NCBI RefSeq assembly: GCF_964048965.1 | Contig: NZ_OZ040189.1 | Coordinates: forward strand, 1,674,001-1,738,000 | Direction of reading: 5' to 3' | From: Tenacibaculum sp. 190130A14a | Lineage (GTDB): Bacteria; Bacteroidota; Bacteroidia; Flavobacteriales; Flavobacteriaceae | DNA: 64,000 bases | In this document: positions 43,347 through 56,200 of the stretch, one piece after another | How positions within the stretch are numbered: the first letter of the stretch is position 1 | How the letters are laid out: each line of letters opens with the position of its first letter | Program-made: the position numbers and the translations under genes | The notes under the pieces: model-generated | What the model was told of the DNA's origin: nothing | Databases searched by the model: none | The model's input: the letters and a program-made list of their open reading frames with translations, nothing else

Positions 43347-44726
43347 ATGGAATCTCTAAAGAAAATATTTTTTGTTTGTACATTCATAACATTTACAAAT
43401 GTTCTTGCTCAAATTAACTCTGTTTTAGTCTGTAAGGCTGAATTTAAAAACTCAAAGCTTGATAACGCTCATGCAGGAAGTGGTTTTTCACAAAGTCAAC
43501 AATTTAATAAGGTTAAAACCGATTTTCTAAAACAATATCCCTTATTAAGAATTCCAAACTTGCAAATTAACTATGTGAATACATTAAATAGTATAAAGAG
43601 TAAAGATAACATTGCAATTCAAAAACTATTTTTTACTCAATTAAAAGAGGAATTAAAAAGAATAGAGGAGTCTAAACTAGCCGATAATCAAAAAGTCGAC
43701 TATAATATACTTAGCTATGAAACTGAATTAAACTTAGAAAGAATTGAACTTGAAAAACAATGGAGTTATAGTTCAAAATTAGATGATTCGAGAAGTATTT
43801 TCACAGTACAAGATGGAAAGCAATGGTATGCATATTTACTAAAACGTTGGGTAGATAAAGAAGTGTCTCCAGAAGAGTTATATAAGTTTGGTTTGACTGA
43901 AATAGAAAACGTCAAATTACATATGAAAAGGCTACAACAAGCATCGGGTTTATCAAAATCAGATTTCAAGAAATACTTAAGTAATAATGAGTTCTTTTTT
44001 AAAAATCCAGATGATGTAAAAGCAGCTTTTGTTACTATTAAAAAGAAGGTTGCTATGAAGGCTAATAGGATGTTTCCTTATATAAATGACATTTCAGACG
44101 TAAGAATTGAAAGAGGCACTAATGCTTCGCTATCGCAAGTTCCGGCATACTATAACAATAATACATTTTATTTCAATTTTTTTGATAAATCATTTAATAA
44201 AAGAAAGTTAGGTTGGTTATATATTCATGAAGCAATTCCAGGTCATCATTATCAGTTTATGGTTAATAATATTGTTAAAAGAACAGAAATTCAAAATCTG
44301 TTTTGGTATCCGGGTTTTGCTGAAGGTTGGGGGGCATATGTAGAATATTTGGGTAATGAGTTGGGAGTATACGAAACTATATATGATGAATATGGTAAAT
44401 GGGAGTGGGATTTAATTCGTTCAGTTAGAGTGTCTTTAGATGTAGGTATTAATTATTATGGATGGTCCGATCAGAAAGCTTTAGAATTTTGGAAACAACA
44501 TATCAAGGATCAAGATGATATTGGAAAGCGAGAAATTAACAGAATGAAACGTTGGCCAGCTCAAGTAATTACATATAAATATGGAGCCAGTTTATTTTTA
44601 GAATTTCTTGAAAAAGCCAAAAGAGATAAAAATTTTAACTTCAAAAAGTTTCATAAAGAAATCCTTAAAAATGGAGATATTCCCTTATCAATTCTTAAAA
44701 AAACATTGACATATAAACCTAACTAA
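43347..44726 (+). CDS. Exported DUF885-family putative metallopeptidase
   Basis: About 459 residues from the ATG at 43347, which I chose because it gives a clean signal peptide (ESLKKIFFVCTFITFTNVLAQ); GTG 43332 and ATG 43338 are alternatives. The DUF885 signature HEAIPGHHYQ, the downstream FAEGWGAYVEYLG and the C-terminal KRWPAQVITYKYG are all present, and the His/Glu pattern fits a zinc peptidase. DUF885 proteins are usually about 550-600 residues, so this one is short, mainly before the signature. With the preceding two genes it forms a set of exported peptide- or ester-cleaving proteins. Their common purpose is not clear from sequence. Confidence 0.82.
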   Translation: MESLKKIFFVCTFITFTNVLAQINSVLVCKAEFKNSKLDNAHAGSGFSQSQQFNKVKTDFLKQYPLLRIPNLQINYVNTLNSIKSKDNIAIQKLFFTQLKEELKRIEESKLADNQKVDYNILSYETELNLERIELEKQWSYSSKLDDSRSIFTVQDGKQWYAYLLKRWVDKEVSPEELYKFGLTEIENVKLHMKRLQQASGLSKSDFKKYLSNNEFFFKNPDDVKAAFVTIKKKVAMKANRMFPYINDISDVRIERGTNASLSQVPAYYNNNTFYFNFFDKSFNKRKLGWLYIHEAIPGHHYQFMVNNIVKRTEIQNLFWYPGFAEGWGAYVEYLGNELGVYETIYDEYGKWEWDLIRSVRVSLDVGINYYGWSDQKALEFWKQHIKDQDDIGKREINRMKRWPAQVITYKYGASLFLEFLEKAKRDKNFNFKKFHKEILKNGDIPLSILKKTLTYKPN

Positions 44727-44753
44727 TTAAAGATGTTAGATGAAATATTAGTT

Positions 44754-44780
44754 ATTACAAATTAGTGTAATTGTTTTTCT
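44754..44780 (+). terminator. Weak intrinsic terminator after the DUF885 gene
   Basis: A 6-base stem ATTACA (44754-44759) / TGTAAT (44766-44771) with a 6-base loop is followed by TGTTTTTCT. It separates this gene from the convergent mnmE. Confidence 0.4.
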
Positions 44781-44843
44781 AAACTTTATTGATTAGTTGA
44801 ACATTAAATAAATTGTAGAATTACGAAATTTAGGAAAAAGGAC

Positions 44844-46238
44844 CTATTTCCCGATACAGAAATTCCCAAAAATGTGTCCTAAAATATCTTTGTCTACATC
44901 ATATTCACCAGTAATATTTCCTAAATGACGTAAACATTCTCGAATATCTATAGCAAATAAATCAGAAGAGATATTAAGTTCAATACCGTTTTTAACAGAC
45001 TCAATACTTTCTAGAGCTAAAGTCAATGCTTCAAAGTGACGCGAATTGGTAACAATAGTTTCATTATTACTTAATGCACCCGTATTTACTAATGAAGTTA
45101 GTTCAGCTTTTAGTTCATCAACTCCAATTTTTTGTTTAGCAGAAAGTAAAATTACATTATCTATTTCAGATTGTAAGACAGCTGAATCATGACAAGATAA
45201 CGTATCTATTTTATTCGCAATAACTAACAAACGTTTGTTAGGAAAGCGTTCTTTGATAGAGGCAATTTCTTCTAAGAACAGCTCACTTGAATGAATGTAC
45301 TTATTAGAATCTATTAAAAAAATGACCAATTGAGCATTTTCAGCTTTTTCATAAGCCCTTTTTATACCAATGTTTTCAACTATATCTTCTGTTTCTCTAA
45401 TACCAGCTGTATCAATAAAACGAAAGGCAACTCCATCAATAATCATTTCATCTTCTATCGCATCTCTCGTAGTTCCTGCAATGTCAGAAACAATCGCTTT
45501 TTCTTCGTTTAAAAGTGTATTCAATAAGGTAGACTTCCCTACGTTAGGTTCACCAATAATGGCTACAGGAATTCCATTTTTCATGGCATTTCCAAAAGCA
45601 AAGGAATCAATCAAACGTTTTAATACAGAAGAAATCGTGGCAACTAACTGTTTGAATTTTGTTCTATCCGCAAATTCAACATCTTCACCTGAAAAATCCA
45701 ATTCTAATTCAATTAAGGCAGCGAAATCTAACAATTGAGCTCTTAACTCTTTTAATTCATTGGTAATACCTCCACGCATTTGTTGAATAGCTACTTGGTG
45801 AGAGGCTGCTGAATTAGAGGCAATAACATCAGCAACAGCTTCGGCTTGACTTAAATCCATTTTACCATTTAAAAAAGCACGCATCGTAAACTCTCCATTG
45901 TCTGCCATACGGCAACCATTTTTTAAAAACAATTGAATTATTTCTTGCTGTATAAAGCTAGAACCATGGCATGAAATTTCTACAACATTTTCACCAGTAT
46001 AAGAATGCGGATTTTTAAAAATTGATACTAAAACCTGATCTAAAGTGATACCATTATGTACAATATGCCCCAAATGAAGAGTATGTGATTTTTGAAGCAG
46101 TAAGGACTTGTCTTTTTTTATAGATTTAAAAAAGGAGTTTACAATTTCAATTGATTTTTCACCAGAAAGTCTAATAACAGCAATAGCTCCAATTCCAGCA
46201 GGAGTAGCTAAAGCAACAATAGTATCGTTTTGTATCAT
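44844..46238 (-). CDS. mnmE: tRNA modification GTPase MnmE (TrmE)
   Basis: A 464-residue MnmE. The N-terminal formyl-THF-binding domain (TIVALATPAGIGAIAVIRLSG), the helical domain and the inserted G domain are complete: G1 GEPNVGKST, G3 DTAG, G4 NKID. The C-terminus ends FGNFCIGK, containing the conserved CIGK with the functional Cys. With MnmG it installs the 5-carboxymethylaminomethyl modification on U34 of certain tRNAs. It is a single-gene unit on the minus strand; a candidate promoter lies directly before the start codon. Confidence 0.97.
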   Translation of the reverse strand: MIQNDTIVALATPAGIGAIAVIRLSGEKSIEIVNSFFKSIKKDKSLLLQKSHTLHLGHIVHNGITLDQVLVSIFKNPHSYTGENVVEISCHGSSFIQQEIIQLFLKNGCRMADNGEFTMRAFLNGKMDLSQAEAVADVIASNSAASHQVAIQQMRGGITNELKELRAQLLDFAALIELELDFSGEDVEFADRTKFKQLVATISSVLKRLIDSFAFGNAMKNGIPVAIIGEPNVGKSTLLNTLLNEEKAIVSDIAGTTRDAIEDEMIIDGVAFRFIDTAGIRETEDIVENIGIKRAYEKAENAQLVIFLIDSNKYIHSSELFLEEIASIKERFPNKRLLVIANKIDTLSCHDSAVLQSEIDNVILLSAKQKIGVDELKAELTSLVNTGALSNNETIVTNSRHFEALTLALESIESVKNGIELNISSDLFAIDIRECLRHLGNITGEYDVDKDILGHIFGNFCIGK

Positions 46239-46242
46239 ATTG

Positions 46243-46250
46243 CAAAATTA
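46243..46250 (-). promoter_or_regulatory. Candidate -7 box of mnmE, 4 bases from the ATG
   Basis: CAAAATTA on the plus strand reads TAATTTTG on the minus strand, a TAnnTTTG match that ends 4 bases before the start codon. Initiation a few bases downstream of the box would give a leaderless or nearly leaderless mRNA. The box sequence and spacing are the same as for the dnaE-type gene. No -33 element is clear. Confidence 0.45.
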
Positions 46251-46744
46251 CCTATTTAATATGTAAAATCATTAAAAACTAATAAGTGAAGTGATCCTTT
46301 TTAAGCTTAGGGGAAATTCCCCTTTTTAGACATTTAGTTTTTTATAATTAAAAATAAGTTTTACTTTTGATATAGCCGAAAGGTAAAAAACGTAAACCCT
46401 ATAATTCAAAATAACACTTATTAGTATATAACTCCCACGCAGTGTTATAGAATTATTCCCTATTTAAATTGTTGAAAAATGGTTCCCTGCCATTTACTGA
46501 AAGTTAAAGCTTCTATCGTTATGAGGCTAGGATTTTCATTACCTATAAACAATTGCCCTCAATAAATATTTAGTCCTCCCGAATAGAAAGTTGAAATTTC
46601 ATTATGATGAAATTAGGATTTTCATTCCCTGTAAAAGTTTAAACCCTATTAAACATTAAAAACCCAATGTACAAGTTACACGAATAACTTATACGAATTG
46701 GTAGTAGGAATACTGCTATATGTTAAAAATTTAAACAGAGAGGT
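46251..46744. other. Gap of about 500 bases before the giant-adhesin operon
   Basis: No ORF is supported. It holds a candidate promoter box TACTTTTG (46362-46369, TAnnTTTG match), an inverted repeat ATAACACT/AGTGTTAT (46411-46418 and 46441-46448) and two imperfect direct repeats of about 50 bases (46499-46549, 46586-46635). If the box is used, the transcript has a leader of about 370 bases, long for this genome. I see no known riboswitch signature in it. Confidence 0.45.
46499..46635 (+). repeat. Pair of imperfect 50-base direct repeats in the leader
   Basis: Copy one (46499-46549) and copy two (46586-46635) both start GAAAGTT and end TAGGATTTTCATT-x-CCT-x-TAAA, with a diverged middle that contains TTATGA or ATGATGA. 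They lie within the presumed leader of the small-protein/adhesin operon. The function is unknown. Confidence 0.5.
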
Positions 46745-47218
46745 ATGGAAAAAACAATTACTCTAGTTATTATTTTCTTTTTGTATTTGAATGTATTCAC
46801 TGGCTTTTCTCAAAGCTCAGTCAAAGTTACTGTAATAGAGAAGAGTAGTGCGCCTAATTATGTAAAAGAACATTTATACAAAATCGAAGTAGAGAATAAA
46901 ACGGCAAATACTACATCATATGAAATAAGCGTAAACAATTCATATTGTAAAACTAAAAATAGAAGCAACGATATTTCATATAAGCTATACGATACAGACT
47001 TAAAATTAATTGATAACCGAATTAATCTTCTAGCTAAACAAACCAAACAGTTTTATGTTAAATTGATTAAATCGAATATTTCCACCTTAAATTCTTGGAA
47101 TTGTACAAGAATAATGGTGAATACTGCAAATTCTAGGTTACTGACGAATAATAATAACTCCCAATCAAACTCAGTAACTATAAAATCATTTATACCAGAC
47201 CCCAATAACGATAATTAA
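46745..47218 (+). CDS. Small exported protein ahead of the giant adhesin
   Basis: A 157-residue protein with a signal peptide (about 1-22, TGFSQ). The mature part is mainly beta-strand in pattern (HLYKIEVENKTANTTSYEISVNN, NRINLLAKQTKQFYVKLIKS) and looks like a single Ig-like domain with an Asn/Ser-rich tail. It has no T9SS sorting domain, no lipobox and no family I recognise. It starts 37 bases before the 4998-residue adhesin in the same direction, so it is probably co-transcribed and may be an accessory periplasmic factor for that protein; this is inferred from position only. Confidence 0.7.
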   Translation: MEKTITLVIIFFLYLNVFTGFSQSSVKVTVIEKSSAPNYVKEHLYKIEVENKTANTTSYEISVNNSYCKTKNRSNDISYKLYDTDLKLIDNRINLLAKQTKQFYVKLIKSNISTLNSWNCTRIMVNTANSRLLTNNNNSQSNSVTIKSFIPDPNNDN

Positions 47219-47255
47219 ATGAGTGACTAATTGTGCTTAATTAAAATTATTATTT

Positions 47256-50200
47256 ATGAAAAATTTTATAAAAAATATTTCACTCTTTATTGGGTTGGTC
47301 TTTGCATTCAATAGTGGAATTATAACTGCTCAAATAAAGAAAAGTTTTCAGCCCAGATTTTCAGAGGCTGTAAATGGAAATGTAACACTTATAGCGAATA
47401 ACGTATTGTCAAGACACCAAAGTAATAATTATAATGGTAGCGACGGAAATCATGATTTTAGTGACAATGTTTTTGTAGATATTGATAGCGACACATCTAC
47501 TTTTAACTCTAGTAATGCCAATTTTGTAAATCCAGACCCATCGCAAAGCTGTTTAAGTATTAAAAAAGCGTATTTATATTGGGCAGCAGCAGATAGAGAA
47601 GAAGATGATCCAGATGATGAACCAGATTGGGATTATAATAAAGTAAAACTACAACTTCCAGGAAGCAGTGGGTATACTACTATTACTGCAGATGAAGTAA
47701 TATATAGAGGAAGAGATGAAACGAATCATTTTGTCAATGATCCATATATCTGCTTTAAAGATATAACCAATGATGTAAAAGCATTGACAAGTCCATACGG
47801 GACTTATCAAATAGCTAATGTAAGAGCAAAGCAAGGTTCTTTAACATCACATGGAGGTGGAAATACTGGAACTTCCGGTGGATGGCAAATAGTATTTGTA
47901 TATGAAAGCCCTGTTCTACCAGCTAAGAACATATCTTTATTTGATGGTTATGCACATGTAACAAGTAGTGTAAATAATTTTGAAATAGGCTTTAGTGGTT
48001 TTCAAACAGTACCGTCTGGAACTGTGAATGCAGATGTTGTAATTGGAGCTTTAGAAGGAGATAGAGATCTATCTGGAGATAGATTACAAATAAGAAATGT
48101 AAGTAATAATTGGGTAGACTTATCATATAGTTTAAGAAGTGCAAATAACTTTTTTAATAGCTTTATTGGAAAGAATGGAAGTGGTTTTACCAATAGAAAT
48201 CCAGCAAGTACAAATACTTTAGGGTTTGATGCAGATGTATTTCCTTTAAGTAATCCAAGTAATAGTATCATTGGAAATAATCAAACTTCAGCAACCATTA
48301 GATTAACATCAGATCAAGAAACTTATGGGTTATTTTTAATAGGGCTATCTGTAGATGTATGGAAGCCAGATTTAGCCCCTTTAATACTTACTAGTGCACC
48401 ACCTACAGGATCATCTGCTAATGTAGGTGATATGGTAGATTTTTCAGTGGCTGTAGAGAATAATGGAAATGACGATGTTAAAAACTTAAAAATAGAAACT
48501 ACAATTCCTCAAGAGGTAGATTTAATAGAACCTATCACAGGTTTACCTACAGGAGTAACTTACACATATAATAGTGGAACTAGGGTACTAACTTTTAATG
48601 TAGTGGATGGAATAACCGACGTTGGAGATCCATCTTATACCTTAGGATTTAAGGTTACAGTAAAAAACCAATGTTATTTTTTAGAAGGAAGTTGTTCGGA
48701 TAAATTTCAATTGCAATTAACAGCTACGTACATAGGAGAGGAAAATAGTAATATTCAAACTACTTTAAGTTCCAACGGAACAGATGCTTGTGGTATTGGA
48801 GACGATCAACCCAATACGATTAATATTAATCAACCAGATGAAGCGAGTTGGACCACTGCAGCAGGCACATTAAATAGAACGGTTTCTTGTGATGATACTA
48901 TAGGTTTACAAGCCGCACAATTATTAGCACCTGTAGCTAGTTGTAATTTAACCATAACCAAAACCACTGGGGCTTTTGTTCCTTCTATAGATTGTCCGAC
49001 AAATGGAACATATACCAATACTTGGACATTCACAGATGGTTGTGGAAGAGAAAGTGGCGTATTTACGCAGGTAATTACCATTCAAGATGTTACAGCACCA
49101 GTAGTAACAGGAAACTTAAACTCAATAGACCAAGAAGGTTGTGAGGCAAGTGATGCACCAGCTGCGGTAACTACAGTAGCAGGCTTGATAGCTTTAGGAG
49201 GCGTAACAGCAATTACAGATGCATGTGATTCAGACTTAACCGTAACTAGTAGTGATAGTTCAGTAGCAGGAACCTGTCCAACAGTATTTGTAGTAACACG
49301 TACCTATACAGTAACAGACGATTGTGGAAATAGTACTGATATCCAACAAACCATTAATATTAAAGATGAAACAGCACCAGTAGTAACAGGAAGCTTAAAC
49401 TCAATAGACCAAGAAGGTTGTGAGGCAAGTGATGCACCAGCTGCGGTAACTACAGTAGCAGGCTTGATAGCTTTAGGAGGCGTAACCGCAATTACAGATG
49501 CATGTGATTCAGATTTAACCGTAACTAGTAGTGATAGTTCAGTAACAGGAACCTGTCCAACAGTATTTGTAGTAACACGTACCTATACAGTAACAGACGA
49601 TTGTGGAAACAGTACTGATATTCAACAAACGATCAATATAAAAGATGAAACAGCACCAGTAGTAACAGGAAGCTTAAACTCAATAGACCAAGAAGGTTGT
49701 GAGGCAAGTGATGCACCAGCAGCAGTAACTACAGTAGCAGGCTTGATAGCTTTAGGAGGCGTAACCGCAATTACAGATGCATGTGATTCAGACTTAACCG
49801 TAACTAGTAGTGATAGCTCTGTAGCAGGAACTTGTCCAACAGTATTTGTAGTAACACGTACCTATACAGTAACAGACGATTGTGGAAATAGTACTGATAT
49901 CCAACAAACCATTAATATTAAAGATGAAACAGCACCAGTAGTAACAGGAAGCTTAAACTCAATAGACCAAGAAGGTTGTGAGGCAAGTGATGCACCAGCT
50001 GCGGTAACTACAGTAGCAGGTTTAGTTGCTTTAGGAGGTGTAACGGCTATTACAGATGCTTGTGATTCAGACTTAACCGTAACTAGTAGTGATAGTTCTA
50101 TAGCAGGAACCTGTCCAACAGTATTTGTAGTAACACGTACGTATACGATTACAGACGATTGTGGAAATAGTACAGATATCCAACAAACAATCAATATCAA

Positions 50201-53200
50201 AGATGAAACAGCTCCAGTAGTAACAGGAAGCTTAAACGCAATAGACCAAGAAGGGTGTGAGGCAAGTGATGCACCAGCTGCGGTAACTACGGTAGCAGGC
50301 TTAGTAGCTTTAGGAGGTGTAACGGCTATTACAGATGCCTGTGATTCAGACTTAACCGTAACAAGCAGTGATAGTTCTGTAGCAGGAACCTGTCCAACAG
50401 TATTTGTAGTAACACGTACGTATACGATTACAGACGATTGTGGAAACAGTACAGATATCCAACAAACAATTAATATCAAAGATGAAACGGCTCCAGTAGT
50501 AACAGGAAGCTTAAACTCAATAGACCAAGAAGGCTGTGAGGCAAGTGATGCACCAGCTGCGGTAACTACAGTAGCAGGCTTAGTAGCTTTAGGAGGTGTA
50601 ACGGCTATTACAGATGCTTGTGATTCAGATTTAACCGTAACTAGTAGTGATAGTTCTGTAGCAGGAACCTGTCCAACCGTATTTGTAGTAACACGTACGT
50701 ATACGATTACAGACGATTGTGGAAACAGTACAGATATCCAACAAACAATTAATATCAAAGATGAAACAGCACCAGTAGTAACAGGAAGCTTAAACTCAAT
50801 AGACCAAGAAGGTTGTGATGCAAGTGATGCACCAGCTGCGGTAACTACAGTAGCAGGCTTGATAGCTTTAGGAGGCGTAACAGCAATTACAGATGCATGT
50901 GATTCAGACTTAACCGTAACTAGTAGTGATAGTTCAGTAGCAGGAACTTGTCCAACAGTATTTGTGGTAACTCGTACGTATACGATTACAGACGATTGTG
51001 GAAACAGTACTGATATTCAACAAACCATTAATATTAAAGATGAAACAGCACCAGTAGTAACAGGAAGCTTAAACTCAATAGACCAAGAAGGGTGTGAGGC
51101 AAGTGATGCACCAGCAGCAGTAACTACAGTAGCAGGCTTGATAGCTTTAGGAGGCGTAACCGCAATTACAGATGCTTGTGATTCAGATTTAACCGTAACT
51201 AGTAGTGATAGTTCAGTAGCAGGAACCTGTCCAACAGTATTTGTAGTAACACGTACCTATACAGTAACAGACGATTGTGGAAATAGTACAGATATCCAAC
51301 AAACAATTAATATCAAAGATGAAACGGCTCCATCAGTAACAGGAAGCTTAAACTCAATAGATCAAGAAGGTTGTGAGGCAAGTGATGCACCAGCTGCGGT
51401 AACTACAGTAGCAGGCTTGATAGCTTTAGGAGGCGTAACCGCAATTACAGATGCTTGTGATTCAGATTTAACTGTAACAAGCAGTGATAGCTCAGTAGCA
51501 GGAACCTGTCCAACCGTATTTGTAGTAACTCGTACGTATACGATTACCGATGACTGTGGAAATAGTACAGATATCCAACAAACCATTAATATCAAAGATG
51601 AAACGGCTCCAGTAGTAACAGGAAGCTTAAACTCAATAGACCAAGAAGGCTGTGAGGCAAGTGATGCACCAGCTGCGGTAACTACAGTAGCAGGCTTGAT
51701 AGCTTTAGGAGGCGTAACAGCAATTACAGATGCATGTGATTCAGACTTAACCGTAACTAGTAGTGATAGCTCAGTAGCAGGAACCTGTCCAACAGTATTT
51801 GTAGTAACACGTACGTATACGATTACAGACGATTGTGGAAATAGTACAGATATCCAACAAACAATTAATATCAAAGATGAAACGGCTCCATCAGTAACAG
51901 GAAGCTTAAACTCAATAGATCAAGAAGGTTGTGAGGCAAGTGATGCACCAGCTGCGGTAACTACAGTAGCAGGCTTGATAGCTTTAGGAGGCGTAACCGC
52001 AATTACAGATGCATGTGATTCAGATTTAACTGTAACAAGCAGTGATAGTTCAGTAGCAGGAATTTGTCCAACAGTATTTGTAGTAACTCGTACGTATACG
52101 ATTACAGACGACTGTGGAAACAGTACAGATATCCAACAAACAATTAATATCAAAGATGAAACAGCACCAGTAGTAACAGGAAGCTTAAACTCAATAGATC
52201 AAGAAGGCTGTGAGGCAAGTGATGCACCAGCTGCAGTAACTACAGTAGCAGGCTTGATAGCTTTAGGAGGCGTAACCGCAATTACAGATGCTTGTGATTC
52301 AGATTTAACCATAACTAGTAGTGATAGTTCTGTAGCAGGAACCTGTCCAACAGTATTTGTAGTAACACGTACGTATACGATTACAGACGATTGCGGAAAT
52401 AGTACAGATATCCAACAAACAATTAATATCAAAGATGAAACGGCTCCAGTAGTAACAGGAAGCTTAAACTCAATAGATCAAGAAGGCTGTGAGGCAAGCG
52501 ATGCACCAGCAGCAGTAACTACAGTAGCAGGCTTGATAGCTTTAGGAGGTGTAACGGCTATTACAGATGCTTGTGATTCAGATTTAACCGTAACAAGTAG
52601 TGATAGTTCTGTAGCAGGAACCTGTCCAACAGTATTTGTAGTAACACGTACGTATACGATTACAGACGATTGTGGAAATAGTACAGATATCCAACAAACA
52701 ATTAATATTATAGATACGACTGATCCTACTTGGACAAATGAACCAACGGATATGACTAGCGTAGCATGTGATCCAGCTACTAATGCACAAACTTTTAGTG
52801 ATTGGTTAGCAAGTTTTAGTGGAACAGATAGTTGTGGAACGGCAAGCGTAACACATAATAGTACTGGATTAAGTGATGCTTGTGGAGGAACAGGAACAGA
52901 AACAGTTACGTTTACTTTAACAGATGGGTGTGGCAATAGTATTACTAAAGATGCAACGTTTACGATTATAGATACAACAAACCCTGTGATAACAGTACAA
53001 GCTCAAAATATAGAAGTAGAGTGTGACGGATCTGGGAATAATAATGAAATCCAAACATGGTTAGATAATAATGGAAATGCAGAAGCAACAGATACTTGTG
53101 GAGATGTTACTTGGAGCAATGATTATAATGGAGCAACATCCGATTGTTCTACTCCTGTATTAGTAACTTTCACAGCAACGGATGCATGTGGAAACAGTAT

Positions 53201-56200
53201 AACTACCTCTGCAACTTACGCAATAAAAGATACGGTTGTTCCTACAATAACCGTACAAGCAGCAGATGAAACGGTAGAATGTGATGGAAGTGGTAATACA
53301 ACAGCATTACAAACTTGGTTAAATTCTAATGGAGGAGCAACAGCAAGTGATGATTGTTCTTCGATTACTTGGACAAATAACTACACAGAACTTTCAAATG
53401 GTTGTAGTCCAGTTAACGGATCAGCAACAGTAACTTTTAGAGCAACCGATGGATGTGGTAATTTTAGTGAGACCACTGCAACTTTCACCATTCAAGATGT
53501 TACAGCACCAGTAGTAACGGGTAGTTTAAACTCAATAGATCAAGAAGGCTGTGAGGCAAGTGATGCACCAGCAGCAGTAACTACAGTAGCAGGCTTAATA
53601 GCTTTAGGAGGAGTAACGGCAATTACCGATGCTTGTGATTCAGACTTAACGGTAACCAGTAGTGATAGTTCAGTAGCAGGAACCTGTCCAATAGTATTTG
53701 TAGTAACTCGTACATATACGATTACTGATGACTGTGGAAACAGTACCGATATCCAACAAACCATTAATATCAAAGATGAAACAGCACCAGTAGTAACAGG
53801 AAGCTTAAACTCAATAGATCAAGAAGGCTGTGAGGCAAGCGATGCACCAGCGGCAGTAACTACTGTAGCAGGTTTAGTTGCTTTAGGAGGAGTAACCGCA
53901 ATTACAGATGCTTGTGATTCAGATTTAACCGTAACTAGTAGTGATAGCTCTGTAGCAGGAACTTGTCCAACAGTATTTGTAGTAACACGTACCTATACAG
54001 TAACAGACGATTGTGGAAACAGTACTGATATTCAGCAAACGATCAATATCAAAGATGAAACAGCACCAGTAGTAACAGGAAGCTTAAACTCAATAGACCA
54101 AGAAGGCTGTGAGGCAAGTGATGCACCAGCTGCGGTAACTACAGTAGCAGGCTTAGTAGCTTTAGGAGGCGTAACCGCAATTACAGATGCTTGTGATTTA
54201 GACTTAACTGTAACAAGCAGTGATAGCTCAGTAGCAGGAACCTGTCCAACCGTATTTGTAGTAACTCGTACGTATACGATTACCGATGACTGTGGAAATA
54301 GTACAGATATCCAACAAACAATCAATATCAAAGATGAAACAGCACCAGTAGTAACAGGAAACTTAAACTCAATAGATCAAGAAGGCTGTGAGGCAAGCGA
54401 TGCACCAGCAGCAGTAACTACAGTAGCAGGTTTAGTTGCTTTAGGAGGTGTAACGGCTATTACAGATGCTTGTGATTCAGATTTAACCATAACTAGTAGT
54501 GATAGTTCTGTAGCAGGAACCTGTCCAACAGTATTTGTAGTAACTCGTACGTATACGATTACAGACGATTGTGGAAATAGTACAGATATCCAACAAACAA
54601 TCAATATCAAAGATGAAACAGCTCCATCAGTAACAGGAAGCTTAAACTCAATAGACCAAGAAGGGTGTGAGGCAAGTGATGCACCAGCAGCAGTAACTAC
54701 TGTAGCAGGTTTAGTTGCTTTAGGAGGTGTAACGGCTATTACAGATGCCTGTGATTCAGACTTAACCGTAACTAGTAGTGATAGTTCTGTAGCAGGAACC
54801 TGTCCAACAGTATTTGTAGTAACACGTACTTATACAGTAACAGACGATTGTGGAAATAGTACAGATATTCAACAAACAATTAATATTGTAGATACCACAG
54901 ATCCTACTTGGACAAATGAACCAACGGATATGACTAGCGTAGTATGTGATCCAGCTACTAATGCACAAACTTTTAGTGATTGGTTAGCAAGTTTTAGTGG
55001 AACAGATAGTTGTGGAACGGCAAGCGTAACACATAATAGTACTGGATTAAGTGATGCTTGTGGAGGAACAGGAACAGAAACAGTTACGTTTACTTTAACA
55101 GATGGGTGTGGCAATAGTATTACTAAAGATGCAACGTTTACGATTATAGATACAACAAACCCTGTGATAACAGTACAAGCTCAAAATATAGAAGTAGAGT
55201 GTGACGGATCTGGGAATAATAATGAAATCCAAACATGGTTAGATAATAATGGAAATGCAGAAGCAACAGATACTTGTGGAGATGTTACTTGGAGCAATGA
55301 TTATAATGGAGCAACATCCGATTGTTCTACTCCTGTATTAGTAACTTTCACAGCAACGGATGCATGTGGAAACAGTATAACTACCTCTGCAACTTACGCA
55401 ATAAAAGATACGGTTGTTCCTACAATAACCGTACAAGCAGCAGATGAAACGGTAGAATGTGATGGAAGTGGTAATACAACAGCATTACAAACTTGGTTAA
55501 ATTCTAATGGAGGAGCAACAGCAAGTGATGATTGTTCTTCGATTACTTGGACAAATAACTACACAGAACTTTCAAATGGTTGTAGTCCAGTTAACGGATC
55601 AGCAACAGTAACTTTTAGAGCAACTGATGGATGTGGTAATTTTAGTGAGACCACTGCAACTTTCACCATTCAAGATGTTACAGCACCAGTAGTAACGGGT
55701 AGTTTAAACTCAATAGATCAAGAAGGTTGTGAGGCAAGTGATGCTCCAGCTGCAGTAACTACTGTAGCAGGTTTAGTTGCTTTAGGAGGCGTAACCGCAA
55801 TTACAGATGCTTGTGATTCAGATTTAACCGTAACAAGTAGTGATAGCTCTGTAGCAGGAACCTGTCCAACAGTATTTGTAGTAACACGTACGTATACAGT
55901 AACAGATGATTGTGGAAACAGTACTGATATTCAACAAACGATCAATATCAAAGATGAAACAGCACCAGTAGTAACAGGAAGCTTAAACTCAATAGACCAA
56001 GAAGGTTGTGAGGCAAGTGATGCTCCAGCTGCGGTAACTACAGTAGCAGGCTTGATAGCTTTAGGAGGAGTAACCGCAATTACAGATGCTTGTGATTCAG
56101 ACCTAACGGTAACCAGTAGTGATAGTTCTGTAGCAGGAACCTGTCCAACAGTATTTGTAGTAACTCGTACATATACGATTACAGACGATTGTGGAAACAG

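Noticed and set aside
46370..46448. Possible riboswitch in the leader of the adhesin operon
   Set aside because: Apart from one 8-bp stem with a 22-base loop, I could not match any known riboswitch consensus, so only the region is noted.
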